From DYJK01 sp964464825 (GTDB lineage Bacteria > Bacteroidota > Ignavibacteria > Ignavibacteriales > Melioribacteraceae), in NCBI GenBank assembly GCA_964464825.1, contig CAYXKL010000077.1, positions 1 to 12,946 on the forward strand: a stretch of 12,946 nucleotides of DNA, written 5' to 3'. Of the stretch, positions 1 through 6,126 are shown piece after piece (position 1 is the stretch's first letter; each line of letters opens with the position of its first letter). A program made the position numbers and the translations under genes. The notes under the pieces were generated by a model. The model saw only the letters and a list, made by a program, of their open reading frames with translations. It had not been told where the DNA came from and did no database searches.

Positions 1-5
1 TGGAA

Positions 6-1361
6 TTATAACCGCTCTAATCTGGATCTGAGATGGCTTTCGGTTATACCGAGTAATCTTGCTGCGGCACTTTTATTACCGTTTGTTCTTTTAAGAGCTT
101 CGTTGATCATTAGTGTTTCGAAGTTTTTAATTTTTGATTCGTAATTGTCTTCAAAATTGAATGGATCTAGTTTTCTATCCAAAACACTATTAACAGAAAA
201 CGGTAAAAGATCATTCTGAGTAATATATTCTTCGCGTGTTAAAACCACGGCTCGTTCGATTATATTCTGCAGTTCACGTACGTTGCCCGGGAAATCATAT
301 TTTATTAAAGTATCCAATGCTTCTTTTGTTAATCCTTTTACTGGTTTACCAAGTTCCGTAGAATATTTTTTAATAAAGTGATCAATTAAAATTGAAATCT
401 CTTCTTTTCTCAAACGCAGAGGCGGCAGATTAATCGAAATCACATTTAAACGGTAAAATAAATCTTCGCGGAACTCGGAATTTTTAATCATCTCTTCCAA
501 ATTTCTATGAGTAGCAGCAATAATTCGAACGTCTGTTGTTTGAGTTGTATTGCTTCCAATTCTTTGGAATTCACCAAACTGAATTGTTCTTAGGAGTTTA
601 ACTTGAACCGGTAATGGTATGTCTCCGATTTCGTCAATAAAAATTGTACCTCCGCTTGCTTCTTCAAACCTTCCTATTCTTAAGTTGATAGCACCGGTGA
701 AAGATCCTTTTTCATGACCGAATAATTCACTTTCTAACAAGTTATCCGATAGGGAAGCAACATTAACGGTAATAAATGGTTTATCTTTTCTTGGACTTGC
801 AAAGTGAATAGCTTTTGCAATTAATTCTTTACCCGTTCCGCTTTCACCGCGTAATAAAACTGTAGCTTTAGAATTAGCAGCTCTTGCAGCAGTACTGAGA
901 ACATTCTGCATCAAACTACTCTGTGTAATAATTCCCTCAAAACGGTATTTATCTTGCAGTTGTTCTTTTAACAATTTGTTTTCGTTTATCAGATGTTTAC
1001 GTTCTTTGATTTTATTCAATAAACTTTCAAGTTCATCAAGATCGATCGGTTTAATTAGATAATCGAATGCACCAGCTTTCATCAGGTTAACAGCACTTTC
1101 AATTGTACCGTATGCAGTGATAACAATAATTTCAATTTCAGGATTTAAGGATTTAATTTTTTGAAGTGTTTCAAGTCCATTCCAGCCCGGCATTTGAAAA
1201 TCTGTCAACACAATATCAATTGTATTTTCTACTACAAGTTTATATCCCTCTTCTCCGCTGGATGCTGTAAACACAGTATAATTTCTTTTTGATAAAAAAC
1301 TTTTTAGTGATTGAACCTGAGAATCTTCATCATCAATAACTAATACAGAAAAATTATTCAT
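6..1361 (-). CDS. Sigma-54-dependent response regulator, NtrC family
   Basis: This is a cytoplasmic transcription activator that, once phosphorylated by its partner kinase, should drive sigma-54 RNA polymerase through ATP hydrolysis. All three family domains are visible in 451 aa. The receiver (about 5-120) has acidic residues D10/D11, phospho-acceptor D54, T82 and K104. The AAA+ domain (about 140-380) has Walker A GESGTGKE (172-179), the sigma-54 contact loop GSFTGA (219-224, Ser for the usual Ala), Walker B with D243-E244, and an arginine-rich FREDLFYRL segment. A Fis-type helix-turn-helix lies at 413-450. Length is normal and nothing looks broken. The gene starts 10 nt after the kinase stop, and its ribosome binding site overlaps that stop, so the two are probably translationally coupled. 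The target genes cannot be read from this window. Family assignment is very secure; the specific regulon is unknown. Confidence 0.96.
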   Translation of the reverse strand: MNNFSVLVIDDEDSQVQSLKSFLSKRNYTVFTASSGEEGYKLVVENTIDIVLTDFQMPGWNGLETLQKIKSLNPEIEIIVITAYGTIESAVNLMKAGAFDYLIKPIDLDELESLLNKIKERKHLINENKLLKEQLQDKYRFEGIITQSSLMQNVLSTAARAANSKATVLLRGESGTGKELIAKAIHFASPRKDKPFITVNVASLSDNLLESELFGHEKGSFTGAINLRIGRFEEASGGTIFIDEIGDIPLPVQVKLLRTIQFGEFQRIGSNTTQTTDVRIIAATHRNLEEMIKNSEFREDLFYRLNVISINLPPLRLRKEEISILIDHFIKKYSTELGKPVKGLTKEALDTLIKYDFPGNVRELQNIIERAVVLTREEYITQNDLLPFSVNSVLDRKLDPFNFEDNYESKIKNFETLMINEALKRTNGNKSAAARLLGITESHLRSRLERL

Positions 1362-1366
1362 ATAAA

Positions 1367-1374
1367 TTTCCTTA
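1367..1374 (-). promoter_or_regulatory. Ribosome binding site of the response regulator, overlapping the kinase stop codon
   Basis: Read on the minus strand, TAAGGAAA contains the kinase stop codon TAA merged with a Shine-Dalgarno-like AAGGA, 7 nt before the regulator ATG. This supports the chosen start and suggests that ribosomes finishing the kinase help start the regulator. Confidence 0.7.
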
Positions 1375-3399
1375 CGAAAATTGTTTTGGTAAAATCATAG
1401 TAAATTTTGTTCCTATTCCTACTTTGCTTGTTACATCTATCAAGCCGTTATGTTCAGAAATAATTTTTTGCACTATACTTAAACCAATACCATTTCCTTT
1501 TGCTTTAGTTGTAAAGTACAAGTTAAATATTTTTTTCAAATTCTCAATAGAAATACCCTTGCCGTTATCAATAAATTCAATTTTGATTTTATCATTCTGA
1601 ATTTCGTAACACTTAATATTTATCAAACCACTTGATTCGGATGCATCGATTGCATTCTCAATTAAATTAAGCATCACTTGATGTATTTGTGTCCTATCCC
1701 AATAAACATCTCCATTGTAACAAGATTCAATTTTCAAATTGATTTTTTTCTCTTTAAGAGCTGCATCATATTGTTTGTTTAATTCATTAAGAAAATCATT
1801 AAGGTTAAAATAGACTGGTTTGATAGGGAGTGGTTTTGCAAATTTCAGGAAGTTCTCAATTATATCGTTTATACGTCTCACTTCTTTGTAAACAAGATTA
1901 GTGAGATTAAGAAATTCTTCTTTATTATTTGAAGGTATATAATCTTTGCCTAACTGCTGGGTAATAGTACCAATCGAATTTAGTGGATTCCTGATTTCGT
2001 GAGCCACGCTTGATGCTAATTCACCGAGTGCTGCAAGACGTTCATTTCTCTCTATTTGATTTTCCAAGATTCGAATTTCTGTAAAATCACTCATAACAAT
2101 TATCGTGTTCAGTTGCCCAGATGCATCAACAAACTGACTTTTTGAAACTAATAGATTCTTATTCTGATTATTGATTGATATATCAAACTGCTGAAGAGAA
2201 AAATCGGAATTAATAATTTCTCCACATTTTTCTAGAGGAATCAATGAACATAATTCTTGATCTATAATTTTATCTTTTTCTTTACCGAATAATTTAAAGA
2301 CAGATTCATTTGCCAATTTAATTTTTTGATTTGAATCAATCAAAATAATTGCATCATTTACTTTTTCAATAATCTGGTTTGAAAATGATTCTATAGACCG
2401 GTATTGTTTCTTAAGTGAATCGAAATTTTGATTGATAAATATTAAAGTAAGAATAACCGAACCAAATATGAAAAGTATAATGCCGATAATAATTATTCTT
2501 CTTACTACTTTATCATTGATAGCACTTAACGGCTCCAATGATAATCCTAACCGCAATAAACCAACATTTTCTTTTTGATACGTAAACGGGTGAACGGCTT
2601 CAAATACATCTTCGTTATTAAATTGAGTAATACGCCACTGAAATATTGAATCTTGGAGTGTTTTATTTAAAAAATCCGATGAGTTAATATCTTCAAGTGT
2701 TTTTACATTAGCAGAAGCAGCAAGTACAGATGATGTATCTTGTATTGCCAAAAAAACAATATTGGGATTAGCAGTAATTTTTTTTACTAATGAGCCGAAA
2801 CCAATTTTCTTTCTCAACTCCATTATCTCTTCAGCACTAATATTGCAGACAATTGCACTTCTATCATCAGCTGCTAAAGCAACAGCATAACGGTAACCCT
2901 CTTCGTATCGCGCACCTTTAATTCCTAGAATAAGTGTATCTGTTTCATTTTCAAATATGGGATTTAGAATTTCAGATGGGGAAATATTTTCAGTTTGTCC
3001 GAAATGTATTGTCTCATGACTCGAAAATATTTTTTTTCCGTTTCTATTAAAAATATTTATCCGATATAAATTATTATTTTCTGAATACTCTTTTAATAAT
3101 TTGTTAGATATCATTTTTTTTTGATATGCAGACCGGATATAGTAGCAATTATTTAGAAGACGGTTTTTAATTTCCTCTTCCACTTGCTGGCTTGCAATTA
3201 TTGCATTTTCCGATGATTGTGATAATGATTCTAATAATGAATGGGATTGACTTTCCATTAAACTGAGAAGTTCATCTTTACTCTGGTTCAGTTCGATAAT
3301 GGCTGATGATATAATGATTAAACCGGTAAAAATGAAGATCAGAATTAAACTTTTCTTTTGAATTAGCGGATGGAATATTTTCTTTTTTAAATTGTTCAT
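1372..3399 (-). CDS. Membrane sensor histidine kinase with PAS domain, partner of the sigma-54 regulator
   Basis: Inner-membrane kinase of the NtrB/ZraS/AtoS type, presumed to phosphorylate the regulator encoded 10 nt downstream. Numbering is from the Met at 3399 (675 aa). A basic N-terminus precedes membrane helix 1 (about 18-36). A large extracytoplasmic sensor follows (about 40-298), possibly dCache-like (inference). Helix 2 spans about 300-326, then comes a PAS-like region (about 340-445). The HisKA domain carries the H-box with phospho-acceptor H467 in AHEIRNPLNSIG. The ATPase domain has the N-box (N578, N582), the G1 box DNGKGIS (611-617) and the G2 box GNGIGL. All catalytic boxes are intact. 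An in-frame ATG at 3429 would add 10 residues but has no visible ribosome site. The 3399 start gives a typical N-terminus ahead of the first helix, though its own ribosome site is also weak. The ligand is unknown. Confidence 0.93.
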   Translation of the reverse strand: MNNLKKKIFHPLIQKKSLILIFIFTGLIIISSAIIELNQSKDELLSLMESQSHSLLESLSQSSENAIIASQQVEEEIKNRLLNNCYYIRSAYQKKMISNKLLKEYSENNNLYRINIFNRNGKKIFSSHETIHFGQTENISPSEILNPIFENETDTLILGIKGARYEEGYRYAVALAADDRSAIVCNISAEEIMELRKKIGFGSLVKKITANPNIVFLAIQDTSSVLAASANVKTLEDINSSDFLNKTLQDSIFQWRITQFNNEDVFEAVHPFTYQKENVGLLRLGLSLEPLSAINDKVVRRIIIIGIILFIFGSVILTLIFINQNFDSLKKQYRSIESFSNQIIEKVNDAIILIDSNQKIKLANESVFKLFGKEKDKIIDQELCSLIPLEKCGEIINSDFSLQQFDISINNQNKNLLVSKSQFVDASGQLNTIIVMSDFTEIRILENQIERNERLAALGELASSVAHEIRNPLNSIGTITQQLGKDYIPSNNKEEFLNLTNLVYKEVRRINDIIENFLKFAKPLPIKPVYFNLNDFLNELNKQYDAALKEKKINLKIESCYNGDVYWDRTQIHQVMLNLIENAIDASESSGLINIKCYEIQNDKIKIEFIDNGKGISIENLKKIFNLYFTTKAKGNGIGLSIVQKIISEHNGLIDVTSKVGIGTKFTMILPKQFS

Positions 3400-3446
3400 C
3401 TTATTACCGTTTCTAAAATATAAAAACATACTATTAGATGAGATTA

Positions 3447-3480
3447 TAAATGTAATGATTCAGTAAAAATGAAGAGCAAA
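3447..3480 (-). promoter_or_regulatory. Weak candidate promoter for the kinase-regulator pair
   Basis: On the minus strand TTTG (3477-3480) is followed after 22 nt by TACATTTA (3447-3454), a seven-of-eight match to the FCB -7 box TAnnTTTG. It lies directly after the stop of the upstream barrel gene. The match is imperfect in this AT-rich spacer, so read-through from upstream is equally possible. Confidence 0.25.
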
Positions 3481-4605
3481 TTAAAAGGAAAGATCAAGAT
3501 TTATTGAAAATGAACTTGATTTATAATTAAACCAGGAGCTATTAGAGCTATTATTGATGTATTGATAGTTTAATGAATAAATCAACTCGCTGCTGCCGAT
3601 TGTTATACCGGAGTTTTTTCTTAAACTAAAATTAAAGATTTGCTGAGTATCACGGCGCATTAGATCGTAATTAAAATTTTCGTAATCGGTATATATTCCT
3701 TGCGATGGATAATTTTTCTTATTTAAATAATAACCGGCTTTGATTGTGAAATCATCTATCAGCTGTGTTAATTCAATTAGCAGATTATTCCCTTCATATT
3801 TAATCGGATCATCAAAAATTTCCGACTCTTCCCATAAATAAAAATCACCACTAAGAAAAACACTTTTGATTTCACCAAATATACTTCTGTTGGTGTATTG
3901 GAATGCAAGTCCGGTAGTCTCTGATAAAGATTGTGCAGCTCTGATATAAGAAATTAATTGATGAATAGGAGAAGCTTTTTCCAATCCTATTAATGTGGCA
4001 GTATCATTTAATGAACTTTGATCATCTAATGAATATGTATCTGAAGTATAAGTTCTATAATTAAATTTAGAACCAAGTATAAAAGTTGTACCCGATTCAA
4101 ATCCTTTATTAATTTCAAATCCAATTCCAGCTGTAAAATTATCCAGAGTGTTTAATTCTTTATACTTTGTGTATGATAGTGTTGAGTAGATTTGAGAAAA
4201 TAAATAATCGGATGAAATTTGATAACGTATATTTCCATCAAAGTTTGTATAGTCAAGAAAACTGTAAAGATCTTTTCCGAATCTTTGATCGTATGAAATA
4301 CCAAAATTTATATTATCTAAATATTTCCATGCTGAAATTTGATGCCAGAAAAAATTTCTTTCCGGATTATTGTTAAGTGTGAAATAGCTTCCGGAATAAT
4401 CAAAAGAGAGTATATCATTTTCATTTCCGACACTAATATCATAATCCGATATTAAATTGGATTCAGGTATGGGAGAGTGAAAGGGATTATTATTGTATTC
4501 TTGTCCACTTGAAAAATTCAATGACCATTGAGCATTTACTAATTTGCTACAAAAAAGAAGAGCAATAAAAGATATTTTATAAATTAGCAGTAAGATTTTT
4601 TTCAT
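3481..4605 (-). CDS. Hypothetical secreted protein, putative outer-membrane beta-barrel
   Basis: The 374-aa product begins with a classical signal peptide: basic MKK, a hydrophobic core, and a likely cut after VNA, leaving Q26 as the mature start. The rest shows alternating polar/hydrophobic and aromatic-rich stretches with short Asn/Ser/Asp turns. It ends in NLDLSF, a terminal Phe of the kind recognised by the outer-membrane assembly machinery. Together these suggest an outer-membrane barrel; no enzymatic motif was seen. I do not recognise a named family. The gene lies 45 nt after the small secreted-protein gene and 81 nt before the kinase, all on one strand, so it may belong to one transcription unit with the two-component pair. 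An alternative is a periplasmic beta-rich surface protein. Secretion is secure; the barrel topology is moderately so. Confidence 0.8.
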   Translation of the reverse strand: MKKILLLIYKISFIALLFCSKLVNAQWSLNFSSGQEYNNNPFHSPIPESNLISDYDISVGNENDILSFDYSGSYFTLNNNPERNFFWHQISAWKYLDNINFGISYDQRFGKDLYSFLDYTNFDGNIRYQISSDYLFSQIYSTLSYTKYKELNTLDNFTAGIGFEINKGFESGTTFILGSKFNYRTYTSDTYSLDDQSSLNDTATLIGLEKASPIHQLISYIRAAQSLSETTGLAFQYTNRSIFGEIKSVFLSGDFYLWEESEIFDDPIKYEGNNLLIELTQLIDDFTIKAGYYLNKKNYPSQGIYTDYENFNYDLMRRDTQQIFNFSLRKNSGITIGSSELIYSLNYQYINNSSNSSWFNYKSSSFSINLDLSF

Positions 4606-4620
4606 ATTATTCTCAAATGT

Positions 4621-4646
4621 AAAAGGGGATGAAAAACATCCCCTTT
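4621..4646 (-). terminator. Perfect hairpin between the small secreted-protein gene and the barrel gene
   Basis: A 10-bp perfect inverted repeat, AAAGGGGATG at 4622-4631 and CATCCCCTTT at 4637-4646, flanks a 5-nt loop. On the minus strand it starts 4 nt after the upstream stop codon and is followed by a short T-run (CCCCTTTTACATTTG). The T-tract is only four bases and the barrel ATG follows within 16 nt, so it could be a partial terminator or an mRNA-processing or stability hairpin inside an operon. Confidence 0.6.
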
Positions 4647-4650
4647 AAGA

Positions 4651-5073
4651 TTAATGGTTTCCGCCAGAACCACGATTGCCCCGATTCTTTTTTCCACTTT
4701 GTTGGTTTGATGTTTCTTGATTTGTTGTTCCGTTATTATTTGTGTTAGTGCTTTGATTACCCGGACCGTATCCGCTTTTACCTTTCCCTTTTGCTTTCCC
4801 TTTCTGAGCATTGTCATTAATTCCATCACCATCTAAATCAACAAAACCTTTTTTACCTTTTTGTAATTTAGCACCTGTATAATCCGGATCAACACCGTTG
4901 GGTATTCCATCACCGTCATGATCGGGAGCGTTATCATTAAAACCATCACCATTATTATCAACAAAATTCTTTCCATGTTTTGGTGATTTTGTTGTATCAG
5001 CTGTTTGTGCGGTTATAACTGAATAGGATACAAATAGTGCTATAAATGTTAAGATAGTAATTAATTTTTTCAT
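4651..5073 (-). CDS. Small secreted protein with DxDxDG calcium-loop-like repeats
   Basis: This 140-aa product has a signal peptide (about 1-22, cut near ITA/Q). Acidic loops of the EF-hand/thrombospondin-3-like type follow: DNNGDGFND (39-47), DHDGDGIPNGVD (51-62) and DLDGDGIND (79-87). The unit FVDxxGDGxNDNA occurs twice, at about 37-49 and 77-89. Loops of this sort generally bind Ca2+, which is an inference here. The C-terminal third (about 91-140) is low-complexity, rich in Lys/Gly and Asn/Gln/Thr, ends with basic residues, and is probably disordered. No anchor or sorting domain was seen. A strong Shine-Dalgarno (GGAGG at 5078-5082) fixes the start. It is first of four leftward genes leading to a barrel protein and a kinase/regulator pair, so a role as an envelope ligand or accessory is conceivable but unproven. 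Confidence 0.85.
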   Translation of the reverse strand: MKKLITILTFIALFVSYSVITAQTADTTKSPKHGKNFVDNNGDGFNDNAPDHDGDGIPNGVDPDYTGAKLQKGKKGFVDLDGDGINDNAQKGKAKGKGKSGYGPGNQSTNTNNNGTTNQETSNQQSGKKNRGNRGSGGNH

Positions 5074-5077
5074 ATTA

Positions 5078-5082
5078 CCTCC
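5078..5082 (-). promoter_or_regulatory. Strong Shine-Dalgarno of the small secreted-protein gene
   Basis: GGAGG on the minus strand lies 4 nt before the ATG at 5073. It is the best ribosome site in the window apart from that of rpsA, and suggests efficient translation. Confidence 0.75.
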
Positions 5083-5120
5083 AAATTTCTGTAATAAGAG
5101 ATAATAATTATGCCAATATC

Positions 5121-5128
5121 CAAACTTA
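5121..5128 (-). promoter_or_regulatory. Candidate -7 box for the leftward cluster
   Basis: Read on the minus strand this is TAAGTTTG, a full match to the FCB -7 consensus TAnnTTTG, about 48 nt before the ATG at 5073. No good TTTG element sits at the expected 17-21 nt upstream; the nearest, CAAA on the plus strand at 5139, is only 10 nt away. The call therefore rests on the -7 box alone. Confidence 0.35.
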
Positions 5129-5187
5129 GGTTTTTTAACAAAATTCGAATAATTTTAAAAATATTTAGGTTGGACTTAAACCATTCA

Positions 5188-5202
5188 GTCGAAAGGTTCG
5201 AC
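5188..5202. repeat. Small perfect palindrome in a GC-rich patch of the divergent spacer
   Basis: GTCGAA (5188-5193) and TTCGAC (5197-5202) form a perfect 6-bp stem with loop AGG. It sits in a locally GC-rich patch (about 5185-5212) of an otherwise very AT-rich 275-nt spacer between divergent transcription units. It could be an operator, a small RNA structure or a relic of a repeat. No other gene-like feature is visible between 5074 and 5348. Confidence 0.4.
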
Positions 5203-5309
5203 CGGACGGGCTAATTTTTAACAAATTTTAATAAAATGAAATAAGGTTTTAATTATTGCATTTTAAAAATGTTATATCCGGTTTCAACATTATATATTAT
5301 AAAGATTTA

Positions 5310-5341
5310 TTTGCAGACCCACACTAAATTTTCTATTTTTG
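5310..5341 (+). promoter_or_regulatory. FCB-type promoter of cmk
   Basis: TTTG (5310-5313), a 20-nt spacer and TATTTTTG (5334-5341) match the Bacteroidota-type promoter TTTG / TAnnTTTG at every fixed position. The -7 box ends only 7 nt before the cmk ATG, so transcription should start at or a few bases before the start codon. Confidence 0.7.
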
Positions 5342-5348
5342 CAAGCCA

Positions 5349-6026
5349 ATGTCGAAGAAAATTATCATAGCTATAGACGGTCCCGCCGGTTCCGGAAAAA
5401 GCACAGCTGCTAAGAATATTGCTCAAAAACTTGGTTTTACTTATTTGGATACCGGTGCTATGTATAGAGCAATTACTTACATAGCATTACAGAAGGGGAT
5501 TGCTGACGATTTAAATGCTGTAATTGAACTTGCAAAGAGTATCACTCTTGATTTAAAGTTTGAAAACGGTGTTACTCGTGTTTTTGTTGATGGTATAGAA
5601 ATTACTAACGAAATAAGAAATCCAGAAGTAAATTCAAAGGTTAGTGATATAAGCAAAATTCCTGAAGTCCGTTCGGAAATGGTAAAGATTCAAAAAAGGA
5701 TTGGTGCTTTAGGAAATGTTATTGCTGAAGGTAGAGACGTAACAACCGTTGTATTCCCAAATGCTGATTTTAAGATTTATATGATTGCATCAATTGAAGA
5801 AAGAGCAAGAAGAAGATTTAAAGAATTCCAGGAAAAAAATATTAATATTTCTTTGGAAGAAGTTAAAGCCAATCTTCAAATGCGTGATGATATTGACAGC
5901 AATAGAAGCGTTAGTCCTTTAAAGAAAGCTGAAGACGCTTATGAGTTTGATAATTCTAATATTCCAATTGATAAAGAATTAGATTTACTTTTAAAGAAAA
6001 TAGAAGAGATCAGAACAAAAGTTTAA
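5349..6026 (+). CDS. cmk: Cytidylate kinase (CMP/dCMP kinase)
   Basis: Cytoplasmic enzyme of pyrimidine nucleotide salvage and synthesis: ATP + (d)CMP gives ADP + (d)CDP. The 225-aa length matches the family. The P-loop GPAGSGKST lies at 11-19 and the substrate-side motif YLDTGAMYR at 32-40. The conserved GRDVTTVVFPNADFK runs 128-142, and the lid/CMP-binding segment RDDIDSNRSVSPLKKAEDA runs 179-197. No other start fits, since the protein opens directly with the beta strand before the P-loop. There is no Shine-Dalgarno, and a promoter ends 7 nt upstream, suggesting a leaderless or near-leaderless message. rpsA follows after 100 nt, the conserved cmk-rpsA arrangement seen in many bacteria. Confidence 0.97.
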   Translation: MSKKIIIAIDGPAGSGKSTAAKNIAQKLGFTYLDTGAMYRAITYIALQKGIADDLNAVIELAKSITLDLKFENGVTRVFVDGIEITNEIRNPEVNSKVSDISKIPEVRSEMVKIQKRIGALGNVIAEGRDVTTVVFPNADFKIYMIASIEERARRRFKEFQEKNINISLEEVKANLQMRDDIDSNRSVSPLKKAEDAYEFDNSNIPIDKELDLLLKKIEEIRTKV

Positions 6027-6115
6027 AAGCCATCAATAATTAACTTATGTAAAACTAAATTAAATACTGTTTTTTCTTTTAAGATGGCAAAAGACAAAAA
6101 CAGAATTAGTAATTC

Positions 6116-6121
6116 AAGGAG
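6116..6121 (+). promoter_or_regulatory. Strong Shine-Dalgarno of rpsA
   Basis: AAGGAG ends 5 nt before the rpsA ATG, which fixes that start. It contrasts with cmk, mtaB and truA, which show no such site. Confidence 0.8.
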
Positions 6122-6126
6122 TATAA

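Noticed and set aside
4167..4376. Open frame of 69 codons on the plus strand
   Set aside because: It lies antisense inside the putative barrel gene, has no ribosome site or recognisable motif, and the opposite strand encodes a full signal-peptide protein.
4602..4832. Open frame of 76 codons on the minus strand overlapping the small secreted-protein gene
   Set aside because: It is a different-frame shadow of the Lys/Gly/Asn-rich tail and crosses the hairpin; the main frame has a signal peptide and strong ribosome site.
5096..5115. Possible sigma-54 promoter (TGGCAT on the minus strand) before the small secreted-protein gene
   Set aside because: The TGGCA half is present, but the second half lacks the GC at the required distance (TTATC instead of TTGCA). 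No convincing -24/-12 site was seen elsewhere in the spacers.
5205..5212. GACGGGCT shared with 10406-10413, both ahead of T-rich tracts near promoters
   Set aside because: Eight matching bases at different distances from the promoters are too little to distinguish from chance.
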